A DNA stretch of 64,000 bases from a virus. Under the pieces are notes generated by a model that was not told the origin of the DNA, searched no databases, and saw only the letters and a program-made list of their open reading frames with translations. Location of the stretch: positions 39,464 to 103,463 of IMG/VR virus record IMGVR_UViG_3300045911_000130; one strand, 5' to 3'. The first letter of the stretch is position 1. The number at the start of each line of letters is the position of its first letter. A program made the translations under genes and the position numbers. This document shows, piece by piece, positions 57,075 to 63,618 of this stretch.

Positions 57075-57421
57075 TGGGGTGTCTCCTGGGGTTTGATCTG
57101 TTCAACACAATAGCGTATATTGGCGGCGGTGATCTTTGCTACAGTGTCGGCGTAGGTGGGTAAATCGGTGATGGCAAGCTCGGCGGCTGAAAGCTCTGTC
57201 CAGGTGCGGGACAAATAGCGCCATTTCTTGCCGGGGGTATCGATGATGGCTTCGACCTCGATGTAATGATCCTGGGCCGGGCGGTCGAATACTTCCACGC
57301 GGGCCATAATCCACGCTTCGGGCGTGAATGGGTGGGGGACGTGGGCGCGGTATACGGCGGCGCTGGTGGCGTCGGCGGGGCGGTGGGCCGGGGGCGGTTC
57401 GTGTGGCTTGAATGGGGCCAT
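57071..57421 (-). CDS. Small hypothetical protein, 116 aa
   Basis: ATG 57421 starts MAPFKPHEPPPAHRP, a Pro-rich leader. A beta-rich middle follows (ARVEVFDRPAQDHYIEVEAI, then KKWRYLSRTWTELSAAEL), with a final helix. A later in-frame ATG (MARVEV) could be the true start. It is part of the same operon as its neighbours, and no family is recognised. Confidence 0.55.
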   Translation of the reverse strand: MAPFKPHEPPPAHRPADATSAAVYRAHVPHPFTPEAWIMARVEVFDRPAQDHYIEVEAIIDTPGKKWRYLSRTWTELSAAELAITDLPTYADTVAKITAANIRYCVEQIKPQETPQ

Positions 57422-57426
57422 ATGCG

Positions 57427-57627
57427 TTACTTCTGGGCGAATAGCTCGGGCTGGGCCTCGCCAAACAAGGGGCCGAAAATTTCGCCTTGGCGGCGGCGTG
57501 AGTACTTCCAATCGAGTGTCAGGGCGGCGGCCACGTCGGCGGCGCGGGTAGCGCGGGCCTCTTCCTCGGCGCGGTTGATTTCGTCTTCGATGGGTGCAAG
57601 CAAGCTTGTCTGGTAGGGGCGGCGCAT
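57427..57627 (-). CDS. Small hypothetical protein, 66 aa
   Basis: An N-terminal helix (PIEDEINRAEEEARATRAAD) is followed by a basic turn and RRRQGEIFGPLFGEAQPELF. It lies five nt upstream of the next gene in the operon. The FGPLFG region is unusual, but I do not recognise it. Confidence 0.5.
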   Translation of the reverse strand: MRRPYQTSLLAPIEDEINRAEEEARATRAADVAAALTLDWKYSRRRQGEIFGPLFGEAQPELFAQK

Positions 57628-57636
57628 TGGTGACTC

Positions 57637-57996
57637 CTAGGCGATGATGGCGGCGCGGGTGGCGTCTTGTTTGGCAAGTACCAGGGCGGCCACGTTGGCA
57701 TAGGTGGCGCGGGCGGCGTCGATGGCGTAAGCGATATGCTTAGCGGCGGCGGCGGGGTCTTCGCTGACCATGAGGGCGGCGCGGGTGATGGCGGCGCGGG
57801 TATCGGCCAAAGCGATATAACGGGCGTGCTGGCCTTCAGTGTAGGCGGCCTGGGCCTGGGTCTCGAATTGGAGCGCGGCGTGCTGTAACGTGACGGCGGC
57901 GCGGTGCTTCAGTTGGCTGGCTTCGATGATAGCGGCGCGGTGGGCGGCGGCGCGTTCGGTTTGCGTGGTGTGGTGTGTGGTGTGCATGGCTTGCAT
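57637..57996 (-). CDS. Ala-rich helical protein, 119 aa, leaderless start
   Basis: The protein is nearly all helix with Ala every few residues (AAIIEASQLKHRAAVTLQHA, ARYIALADTRAAITRAALMV). ATG 57996 lies six nt after the GATAAT -10 box of promoter copy D, so its mRNA probably begins at the ATG itself; a second in-frame ATG follows three codons later. No function is evident. Confidence 0.6.
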   Translation of the reverse strand: MQAMHTTHHTTQTERAAAHRAAIIEASQLKHRAAVTLQHAALQFETQAQAAYTEGQHARYIALADTRAAITRAALMVSEDPAAAAKHIAYAIDAARATYANVAALVLAKQDATRAAIIA

Positions 57997-58002
57997 ACTT
58001 GT

Positions 58003-58045
58003 ATTATCGGCGTGGTGTGTGTTGGTGAATAGTGACTTTAGTACT
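58003..58045 (-). promoter_or_regulatory. AGTACT-type promoter, copy D
   Basis: On the minus strand AGTACTAAAGTCAC (58045-58032) abuts TATTCA (58031-58026); after 17 nt comes GATAAT (58008-58003). The ACGCCGATAATA block around the -10 is identical to copy E. The first gene starts six nt later. Confidence 0.65.
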
Positions 58046-58065
58046 GTTTTGAGGGGGAAAATACC

Positions 58066-58290
58066 TTAGGGGGTGTTTCGTGCTTTCTTGGCGGCTAGCT
58101 TCTCGGCGCGGGCGGCCTGGGCGGCCTGTTTGCAAGCTAGGCTATAGATAGCGGCGGCATCGACGGTTAGGCGCTGGCGCGTTCCCTTTAGCCTCACGCT
58201 AACATAGCTTGCGTGAATGGTTAGCACTATCGGGCGGCCTCGATAGGTGCTGTAAGTTTCGCGCGTGGTGGGTTTGTCGGCCTTGGTCAT
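58066..58290 (-). CDS. Small hypothetical protein, 74 aa
   Basis: Beta strands (YSTYRGRPIVLTIHASYVSV, then RLKGTRQRLTVDAAAIYSLA) are followed by a Lys/Ala-rich basic tail (RAEKLAAKKARNTP). ATG 58290 overlaps the upstream stop in ATGA. A basic tail suggests nucleic-acid contact. No family is recognised. Confidence 0.6.
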   Translation of the reverse strand: MTKADKPTTRETYSTYRGRPIVLTIHASYVSVRLKGTRQRLTVDAAAIYSLACKQAAQAARAEKLAAKKARNTP

Positions 58291-58817
58291 ACTGGCCTCC
58301 GGGCCGGGCGTTCGGTTGCCAGTTGTGCTCCTGTGGCGGTGGCGTTGATGGCGATGAGAAGCGCAAGGGCGGCATAACTGAGGTAGTTGTTCCAGGTGGC
58401 TAGCATGGTTCCCTCGGTCAAGATACAGAACGCGGCGGCCTTGGCGGCGCTGCCGAATGCGCGGCGGGTCCAATCGAATACACTCAAGGCGGAGAATACC
58501 AGGGCGGCGGCGACAAGTAGCCAAAGCATCGGGCGGGCCTGGGTTTCGTGGTGCGCGATGATATAGGCGGCCACTGGCACAAATGCGCCTAGGATAATTC
58601 CCACAATGAGGGCGGCGGGGCGGCGGGCGGCGGCGCTGATTTGCGCCATTACGCTCATGTCTTGGGCCGGGCGTGCGGGCCGGGCGGCGCGGGCCTTCTT
58701 TGCCTTGGGCGCTGGGGTGTTGGGGGCCTCGCCTTTGGGGTAGCGGCGGCGGCTGGCTCCTGTGTGCGCGTCACGCTCGATGATGGCGGGCGCGGTGGTG
58801 TATTCGGTGGCGTTCAT
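58287..58817 (-). CDS. Membrane protein with basic N-terminal domain, 176 aa
   Basis: Residues 1-65 are polar and basic (PKAKKARAARPARPAQ). Three or four membrane spans follow: AALIVGIILGAFVPVAAYII (~68-87), PMLWLLVAAALVFSALSV (~96-113), FCILTEGTMLATWNNYLSYA and LALLIAINATATGAQLA. The start follows GGAGACACCACC. It is an early-type phage membrane protein of unknown role; topology predicts the N-terminus inside. Confidence 0.65.
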   Translation of the reverse strand: MNATEYTTAPAIIERDAHTGASRRRYPKGEAPNTPAPKAKKARAARPARPAQDMSVMAQISAAARRPAALIVGIILGAFVPVAAYIIAHHETQARPMLWLLVAAALVFSALSVFDWTRRAFGSAAKAAAFCILTEGTMLATWNNYLSYAALALLIAINATATGAQLATERPARRPV

Positions 58818-58832
58818 GGTGGTGTCTCCAGG

Positions 58833-59087
58833 TTAGATTAGTTCGACGGTGCCATTGATGGCGCTGGCTATGCGCTGGGCGATAACTTCCGTCATCTTCT
58901 CGGCATAGGTGGCGCTGGTGGTGTAAATGCTATCGCCAATAGCGCGGAACGTGCCGATGGGTTCGCGGCGAATGTACTCGATAGTCTTGGCGTGTATCTG
59001 AGCGTAGTACATGGGGCCATAATAGAAGAGTCCATCGCGGGATACCCAATAGAGTTTGGTGCGTTCGGGTTGCTGTTGGCGGCGCAT
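58833..59087 (-). CDS. Small hypothetical protein, 84 aa, near-leaderless
   Basis: The protein starts MRRQQQPERTKLYWVSRDGL and is alpha/beta with Tyr-rich strands (FYYGPMYYAQIHAKTIEYIR) and a closing helix. ATG 59087 lies eight nt downstream of the -10 of promoter copy E, leaving a leader of one or two nt, and no Shine-Dalgarno is present. No family is recognised. Confidence 0.6.
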   Translation of the reverse strand: MRRQQQPERTKLYWVSRDGLFYYGPMYYAQIHAKTIEYIRREPIGTFRAIGDSIYTTSATYAEKMTEVIAQRIASAINGTVELI

Positions 59088-59095
59088 CTTTATCT

Positions 59096-59138
59096 ATTAT
59101 CGGCGTGTGCTGTGATGATGGGAAGTTATTTTGGTACT
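59096..59138 (-). promoter_or_regulatory. AGTACT-type promoter, copy E
   Basis: On the minus strand AGTACCAAAATAAC (59138-59125) abuts TTCCCA (59124-59119), and GATAAT (59101-59096) follows after 17 nt. Just upstream is a CTAGGGT...ACCCTAG inverted repeat (59146-59163) that may be an additional operator. Confidence 0.65.
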
Positions 59139-59159
59139 GATTTCTCTAGGGTGAGTACC

Positions 59160-59456
59160 CTAGATGGGCAATATGGGGGCAAGTCTGAGGCAAGCAATAA
59201 GTTTTTGCTTGATGCGTGCCTGAGTCATGGCGGCGGTGATCTGCTCGGCGGTGGCAAGCTCGAAACCTTCGGGGGCGTCGTCTGCCTCGGCGACTAATAC
59301 GGCGGCGCTGGGCTGGCCTGGGGCTGAGCGGCGAATGTACAGATAGCTTACGCGGCTATACGGTTCCTTCGCATAGGCTTTGGTGAGTTGGTCGGCTAGT
59401 AACTCGACTAGGGCGGCTGGCGTGGTCTGGGCGTTGGGGAAGTCGATAGGGGCCAT
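59160..59456 (-). CDS. Small hypothetical protein, 98 aa
   Basis: The protein begins MAPIDFPNAQTTPAALVELL, followed by strands RVSYLYIRRSAPGQP and AAVLVAEADDAPEGFELATA, and a basic helix. It ends next to the inverted repeat of promoter E. A hairpin lies just upstream of its start. No family is recognised. Confidence 0.55.
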   Translation of the reverse strand: MAPIDFPNAQTTPAALVELLADQLTKAYAKEPYSRVSYLYIRRSAPGQPSAAVLVAEADDAPEGFELATAEQITAAMTQARIKQKLIACLRLAPILPI

Positions 59457-59472
59457 GTGATATTCTCCAGGT

Positions 59473-59503
59473 GCTCAAGGCAAGCGGGGTGCTTGCCTTG
59501 AGC
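59473..59503 (-). terminator. Perfect 13-bp hairpin upstream of the 98-aa gene
   Basis: GCTCAAGGCAAGC (59473-59485) and GCTTGCCTTGAGC (59491-59503) pair perfectly around GGGGT. On the minus strand no U-run follows; the next bases are ACCTGGAG, which contain the downstream ribosome-binding site. It is therefore more likely an RNA-processing or attenuation element than a full terminator. Confidence 0.5.
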
Positions 59504-59513
59504 GGTCGAAGTG

Positions 59514-59690
59514 CTAGCTAGTGAATACGTTCACTCCGATTTTGACTTCCGGGTTTCCAGGTACGGGGACGTTTCCGGCGGTGCTGGCGACAATGGTTGT
59601 CTTACCGGACTTGGAACGCTCAAGGCGTTGTTTCGGGTCAATGCGGATAACTAAGATTCCGTCTTCGATGGTCATTTTCACATTCTTCAT
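59514..59690 (-). CDS. Small conserved-type phage protein, 58 aa
   Basis: The protein MKNVKMTIEDGILVIRIDPK continues RLERSKSGKTTIVASTAGNV and ends VKIGVNVFTS. It is a compact beta protein, and similar short phage proteins with 'R-x-x-SxSGKT-x-x-(I/V)AST-x-G' are common, though I cannot name the family. The ribosome-binding site ATAGGAGACACCACC is the shared cassette, and promoter copy F drives it. Confidence 0.7.
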   Translation of the reverse strand: MKNVKMTIEDGILVIRIDPKQRLERSKSGKTTIVASTAGNVPVPGNPEVKIGVNVFTS

Positions 59691-59751
59691 GGTGGTGTCT
59701 CCTATGGTTTGCGGTTGTTATTTGCCGTTGTTACGCGGCGGGGTTGATTTC

Positions 59752-59794
59752 AGTATGAGGCCGGGCGTGTGGCGTTGCAAGTAACTTTAGTACT
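59752..59794 (-). promoter_or_regulatory. AGTACT-type promoter, copy F
   Basis: On the minus strand AGTACTAAAGTTAC (59794-59781) abuts TTGCAA (59780-59775), and CATACT (59757-59752) follows after 17 nt. This is the best -35 of the set. The 5' leader of the next gene is about 55 nt and includes the shared GGAGACACCACC cassette. Confidence 0.7.
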
Positions 59795-59808
59795 GTTCTG
59801 GTCTGGTC

Positions 59809-60321
59809 TCACACTGAGACGGGCGCGGCCTGGGCGGTCTTCCTGTCGGCGCGGAATTCAAGTATGTCACTCCACCACGTTGGGCGGTAGTAAGCTTTGG
59901 TCTGAATTGGCGGGTTGTCTCGCTTGGGGCGGAATATCAGTTTTCCGTCAAGGCTGGCAAGCTTCCAGTCTGGGCCGGGGCTGACAACGTAGTAGCTTCG
60001 GCCTTTGTAGTCGGCGCGGCCATATAGGCGGGTGTTCGGTTGCAGTCCTTCAGCGTCGGCGGCGCGTTCGGCCTCGCGTTCGCGTGTGATGCGGTCGGCG
60101 GCGCTAATGATGCGCTGGGCGATGGCGGCGGCGCTGGCCTCAAAGCATACATACCATTGCTTGCGCTGGGCGTCCCATCTGTCGTTGCAGTCCTTGATGG
60201 TCTCCCTGTACGGGTAGGTGTTCCCGGTGATGTAATAGCGCGTTCCTGCCGTGGTGGTGACGGGTTCTATGTCGATGGGCGGCGCGGCTGGGCGTGGCGT
60301 GGTGGGTGCTGTGGTGTTCAT
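59809..60321 (-). CDS. Hypothetical protein, 170 aa
   Basis: A Thr/Pro-rich start leads to TTTAGTRYYITGNTYPYRET (~22-41), then DRWDAQRKQWYVCFEASAAA, a helix, and strands GRSYYVVSPGPDWKLASLDG. The 'Y-x-I-x-G-x-T-Y-P-x-(K/R)-x-x-(L/I)-K/R-x-x-(G/N)-x-x-W-(D/N)-x-x-x-K-x-W' pattern occurs in small phage and bacterial proteins of unknown role. It lies in the operon after the 104-aa gene. Confidence 0.65.
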   Translation of the reverse strand: MNTTAPTTPRPAAPPIDIEPVTTTAGTRYYITGNTYPYRETIKDCNDRWDAQRKQWYVCFEASAAAIAQRIISAADRITREREAERAADAEGLQPNTRLYGRADYKGRSYYVVSPGPDWKLASLDGKLIFRPKRDNPPIQTKAYYRPTWWSDILEFRADRKTAQAAPVSV

Positions 60322-60326
60322 GGTGG

Positions 60327-60641
60327 TTAGGCTCTCTCGGTGACAATGTGGACGGGTTTTCCCTTGAATTCGATTCCAGGGATTTGTGGATCTTCGGGTA
60401 AGTACGGCGCAAGCGCAAGCTTCAATGTGTCCAGGTCCGATTTAATCCGTTCGGTTTTTTCGTTGTACTTGAGTCCTGCGCCTTTGGCGACAATGGGGGT
60501 TAGCCAATGGGGCGGGGTGCTTTGGTCGGCGTCGATGCCATAGACGGCGATTTCTTTGCCGAACTTAAACAGGATGATGCTTTGACAGTAGCTCAAAAGC
60601 TTCTTTAAGTGATCCTGATAGCTTTTCTGGGTGCGGTTCAT
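60327..60641 (-). CDS. Hypothetical protein, 104 aa
   Basis: A helical N-terminus (QKSYQDHLKKLLSYCQSIIL) is followed by a strand FKFGKEIAVYGID, more helix and a final strand GKPVHIVTERA. It starts with the shared AGGAGACACCACC cassette. No family is recognised. Confidence 0.6.
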   Translation of the reverse strand: MNRTQKSYQDHLKKLLSYCQSIILFKFGKEIAVYGIDADQSTPPHWLTPIVAKGAGLKYNEKTERIKSDLDTLKLALAPYLPEDPQIPGIEFKGKPVHIVTERA

Positions 60642-60659
60642 GGTGGTGTCTCCTGGGTG

Positions 60660-60896
60660 TTAGGCTAGGTTGGTGGAATACCGTACAAACGCGGCGAAGT
60701 TGCGGGCCTTGCGTGGGCTGAAACCTTTCGCAATTGACCAACCTAATGTCAGGCTGTGCCAGTCCTCCTCTTCGTTCGGGTCGATTCGCTTCTGGTGCTG
60801 CGAAACATTCCGGGCAAAGTCTTACAATAGCGCCATAGGGTACGGTGCTTTCTTCCCGGTGTTAATGGTGATGGTAAATTCAGTTTTGCGTTTCAT
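60660..60896 (-). pseudogene. Gene interrupted by an in-frame TAA
   Basis: From ATG 60896, MKRKTEFTITINTGKKAPYP then MALL ends at TAA (60824-60822). The same frame continues without another stop for 53 codons with protein-like sequence: DFARNVSQHQKRIDPNEEED, WHSLTLGWSIAKGFSPRKA, RNFAAFVRYSTNLA. Nothing suggests that TAA is read as sense elsewhere, since other genes end normally with it. This is best explained by a nonsense mutation or a sequence error. The second part could also be a separate gene with no clear start. Confidence 0.45.
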
Positions 60897-60901
60897 GGGT
60901 G

Positions 60902-61213
60902 TTAGCTCCTGGGCGATTTGAGAAGTTCGGGCGCGGGCGCGAATTCGCTAACGGGCCGGGCGCGTTCCCGTACAGCGATGATTGGGAGTGTGTTGTTTTC
61001 CTGCCATACGAGAATGGGGCGGCCATACGGGGCGGCGTGGATGGGCTGGAACTGGCGGTGCTGGAATTCGGCTAACAGGGCGGCGGCCATGTCCGCATAC
61101 TTGGCTTTGCCCCATTCCTGTACTCGGTCCCATTCCAGGGCGAAGTCTCCAGACTCATGAAGGATTTGCGCGTATGGCTTGGCGGCGGGCTGGGGGTCGG
61201 CGTGGGTGCTCAT
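60902..61213 (-). CDS. Hypothetical protein, 103 aa
   Basis: A helical N-terminus (KPYAQILHESGDFALEWDRV, then GKAKYADMAAALLAEFQHRQ) leads to the strand-rich AAPYGRPILVWQENNTLPII. The gene is two nt from its neighbour. No family is recognised. Confidence 0.6.
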   Translation of the reverse strand: MSTHADPQPAAKPYAQILHESGDFALEWDRVQEWGKAKYADMAAALLAEFQHRQFQPIHAAPYGRPILVWQENNTLPIIAVRERARPVSEFAPAPELLKSPRS

Positions 61214-61215
61214 GG

Positions 61216-61488
61216 CTAATTGGTCCCTTCGCTGGGTCGGTTGGCGCGGGGGCTAAGCGGGTTAGTATTCACCCAAACGATTCCAGCGTCGGTATGACCG
61301 CCGATAAGTTCGTCGGTCCATCCTAGGGCGGCTGCAAGCTTTTCGGCGGCGGCGCGGTGGCCTTCGTGCATGGTCATGAAGGCGTCGGCGCTAACGATAA
61401 CCTGCTTGGCTTGGCCTGAGTGGGTAGCCTTGATGCGCGTGGGCTTCGTGGCGGTGGTCGGTAGAATCTTGGTGGTGATGGTCTGCAT
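61216..61488 (-). CDS. Hypothetical protein, 90 aa
   Basis: From ATG 61488 (MQTITTKILPTTATKPTRIK), the strand RIKATHSGQAKQVIVSADA is followed by a helix HEGHRAAAEKLAAALGWTDE and a strand GIVWVNTN. This reads as a compact alpha/beta protein. Similar 90-residue proteins with 'T-K-I-x-(A/V)' starts occur in phages, but I cannot name the family. A hairpin precedes it. Confidence 0.6.
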   Translation of the reverse strand: MQTITTKILPTTATKPTRIKATHSGQAKQVIVSADAFMTMHEGHRAAAEKLAAALGWTDELIGGHTDAGIVWVNTNPLSPRANRPSEGTN

Positions 61489-61521
61489 AGTGGTTTCCTG
61501 TGGTTTGAATCGGTGGGTGTT

Positions 61522-61547
61522 GCGTGGTGGGGGTGAGTCCACCACGC
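61522..61547 (-). terminator. Hairpin upstream of the 90-aa gene
   Basis: GCGTGGTGG (61522-61530) pairs with CCACCACGC (61539-61547) around an 8-nt loop. On the minus strand it is followed by AACACCCACCG, with no U-run. Its sequence overlaps the CACCACC theme of the shared ribosome-binding cassette, so it may hide or mimic that site. Confidence 0.35.
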
Positions 61548-61562
61548 GGGCCGGGCGATGGG

Positions 61563-61916
61563 TTAGGCTCCGATGGCTGCCCATTCGGTCATGGCGCGGG
61601 TAGCGTCTTCGACCTGTGCGGCGGGGGTGCGTACCTCGAACTTGGGCGGGGGCAAGCGGCGGTTAGTCCATGCGGGTTGATAGACCTGGGCGGGGACTTG
61701 GGCGCGGGTCAAGTAGTCCAGTAGGCTATGGGCGCGAATGGCGGTTGCGAACTTGGCGATGGTGACAGGCTGGGCGGCGTTGGTGGGGTCGGCGAGAATT
61801 TGCCGGGCGTTGTCGAGTTCCTGGCGTTCGGCGGTCGAAAGCATGTGCTCGCCTCCCTGGCGGCCTGCAAGCGCTTCTAATTGAGTTTTGACGTATTGGG
61901 CGGTTGATGCGGTCAT
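61563..61916 (-). CDS. Hypothetical protein, 117 aa
   Basis: The protein is helical (TASTAQYVKTQLEALAGRQG, then STAERQELDNARQILADP and ATAIRAHSLLDYLTRAQVPA) with a Pro-rich middle and an acidic helix at the end. The start carries AGGAGACACCACC. No family is recognised. Confidence 0.6.
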   Translation of the reverse strand: MTASTAQYVKTQLEALAGRQGGEHMLSTAERQELDNARQILADPTNAAQPVTIAKFATAIRAHSLLDYLTRAQVPAQVYQPAWTNRRLPPPKFEVRTPAAQVEDATRAMTEWAAIGA

Positions 61917-61958
61917 GGTGGTGTCTCCTGTGGTTTGCTTCGTGGTGTGGTGGGCGGC

Positions 61959-62216
61959 CTAGGCGTGCTGGCTGCAAAGATCCATCATGGCGGCCTCGGC
62001 GGCGGGGTCGGCCATGACTTCGGCGGGGATTTCCACTGCCCAACCTTCCGGGGTGCGCATAGACATTAACAGATAAGCTATTGCCGGGCGGTGGCGTTGA
62101 ATCCATCGGGAGCAATCCAGGGCGGCGGCGCGGGCGGCGTTGCGCTTGCCAATCACATATAGGTAGCTCTCGGCGTTGTTGGTTTCGCTGTTGGTGTTAT
62201 TAGCGGTGGTGTTCAT
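61959..62216 (-). CDS. Hypothetical protein, 85 aa
   Basis: An Asn/Thr-rich leader (MNTTANNTNSETNNAESY) is followed by LYVIGKRNAARAAALDCSRW and a helix-strand ending in AEAAMMDLCSQHA. It is the first gene of the leftward early operon. AAGGAG lies 13 nt before the ATG. Upstream lies the 550-nt intergenic region with an AGTACT box. No family is recognised. Confidence 0.6.
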   Translation of the reverse strand: MNTTANNTNSETNNAESYLYVIGKRNAARAAALDCSRWIQRHRPAIAYLLMSMRTPEGWAVEIPAEVMADPAAEAAMMDLCSQHA

Positions 62217-62773
62217 GGTGTCTAACTCCTTGCTTGCTGAGTGGCTTAGCGGCCATATGCGGCGCGTGTCACTCTCTATAGATAGAATAATGCGTCATCT
62301 TGCATTCTGAACTATACGAAAGTACCAATTTCGGTAGGGCTGATAACCTAGTACTCGCAATACGTGGTACTGTGCGCGTGGTGTGAAAGATGCGGCGCAT
62401 ATGCGCGTTGTCGCAAGGTGAGACGGCGGGCGGCCTGGGGCGCAAGTCGGCGCGGGTCGGTCCTCGGGCCGTGGCTGCTTTGTCGCTGGGTGGCGATGAT
62501 GCCGGGGGAACGGGACGGGCCGGGCGACAAGGTTGGCGGCGTAGGTGGGAAGCAAATAGAGAGACAAGAGAAGAGACTATAGAAGCAAGCCCAGGGAATC
62601 CAGGTGCATAGTAGGCTTCCAGGTGGCGCGGCGTGGCGCGGGCCTAAGTCCATTCGTTGCAGTGCTTCGCCTTCCCTATCCCCTCCTCTCGCATCCTTCG
62701 CCATGCGGCGGAATCCAGGGGGGAAGTTTAACTTTCTCCGTCTAGCGCTAAGGGGCGGCGCTTCCCGGCGTGG
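62217..62773. other. Intergenic region with AGTACT and TAGCGCTA sites
   Basis: I see no convincing gene here. On the minus strand AGTACTAGGTTATC (62355-62342) is followed by a poor -35 (AGCCCT) and CGTATA at 62318-62313, so it may be another member of the promoter family. The palindrome TAGCGCTA (62743-62750) is the third copy in the window. ORFs of 60-118 codons on both strands look like composition artefacts. Confidence 0.4.
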
Positions 62774-62881
62774 TTAATACCAGTTGCGTCTTTCTTCGTC
62801 GGTGGTGGGCGGTATCGGGTCGGCGGGCCTGAGGGCGGCGATAATCCAGGTGATGAGGGCGGCGGCGATGAGTAGGTACAT
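62774..62881 (-). CDS. Very small membrane protein, 35 aa
   Basis: The frame MYLLIAAALITWIIAALRPA continues DPIPPTTDEERRNWY. One membrane helix is followed by an acidic/basic tail, so the C-terminus would face the cytoplasm. The codon use is regular and the segment is otherwise empty. No strong ribosome-binding site is seen. It may be a membrane regulator made early. Confidence 0.4.
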   Translation of the reverse strand: MYLLIAAALITWIIAALRPADPIPPTTDEERRNWY

Positions 62882-63618
62882 GGCTCGATTGTAGGGGAGT
62901 TGGCGGCGGGTTGGAATCGGGTTAATACCCTAGATTGACTCTAGGTGTGTTTTTGTGCTTCTGGCGACATAATACGGGTTATCAGAAGCATTTTTTCTGA
63001 GGCACATCCGGCGGCGGAAGTCAAGCGATTTCAGTACTTTGGCGCGGTTTCTGGTACTCGGGGGCGGGTTTCGGGTTGCGGGGGCCTATGTTGGGGGTGT
63101 TGCGGGTGTTTGCTGTATACGTGATGGGGCGGGGCGGTGTATTGCTGTTCATGGGGTCGGCGGTAGCCTGGGGCGGGGCGGCGGCGGTAGTGCTGCGGCG
63201 GCGCGGCGGGCTAGCTGGGACGTTCGGAATCGCGGGCCGGGCCAGGCTAACTCGCACAGCGGGGCCGCCTCTGCGCCGCGCCGAAGCTGCGGCTTGGGCT
63301 TAACTTCACCCATCTCTCCAAAAAAAATGTAAACCAAAGAAAACAAAGGGTCACAACACGTATAAACACAAACTAAAAATAAAAAAAACAAATCAGGCGT
63401 GAATAAAAATGCAGAGAAGGCGGGTCTCAAGCCGGGGAAACGGCTATCAGGACGGGTTGGAGTGAATAAATATGCAAGAAAAGAGGGGTGGGAGTGAATA
63501 AGTATGCAGGATTGCTGGGAGAGGGAGAATTTGGGGGAAGCTGGTAGGATGGGGGAGCCTGGAGAGGCAGCACAGGGCCTCCGAGGCAGAGAAAATCGAG
63601 AATGAGAGGACAGCCGCA
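62882..63618. other. Right-end control region with sharp base-composition change
   Basis: No reliable gene is seen. The left part contains ACCCTAG and a CTAGAGTCAATCTAG palindrome (~62929-62943), and on the minus strand AGTACTGAAATCGC abutting TTGACT (63038-63019), although the -10 is poor. From about 63305 to 63395 the plus strand is A-rich with hardly any G, after a GC-rich stretch. From ~63400 it is A/G-rich with three direct repeats. It may hold early promoters, an origin or a genome-end structure. Confidence 0.4.
63397..63512 (+). repeat. Three direct repeats of a GTGAATAA(N)ATGCA motif
   Basis: GTGAATAAAAATGCAGAGA (~63399-63417), GTGAATAAATATGCAAGAA (~63462-63480) and GTGAATAAGTATGCAGGAT (~63494-63512) share 15 or more of 19 bases, at spacings of 63 and 32 nt. 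They precede the rightward gene at 63619. They could be early promoters, iterons or operators. Confidence 0.7.

Noticed and set aside
60822-60824. TAA reassigned to an amino acid (alternative genetic code)
   Set aside because: Many other genes end in TAA at sensible places, often overlapping the next start, so recoding is not supported.
62348-62704. 118-codon leftward ORF between the last early gene and the 35-aa membrane ORF
   Set aside because: Composition is patchy (Pro, Ser, His and Cys runs), no ribosome-binding site, overlapping ORFs on the other strand; looks like a GC-driven artefact.
63021-63257. Leftward ORF of up to 78 codons, Pro/Asn-rich
   Set aside because: It covers the AGTACT element and its -35, has low-complexity composition and no convincing start.
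63397-63512. Possible CRISPR array
   Set aside because: Only three short, imperfect repeats with unequal spacing (63 and 32 nt) and no cas genes; direct repeats of a regulatory site fit better.
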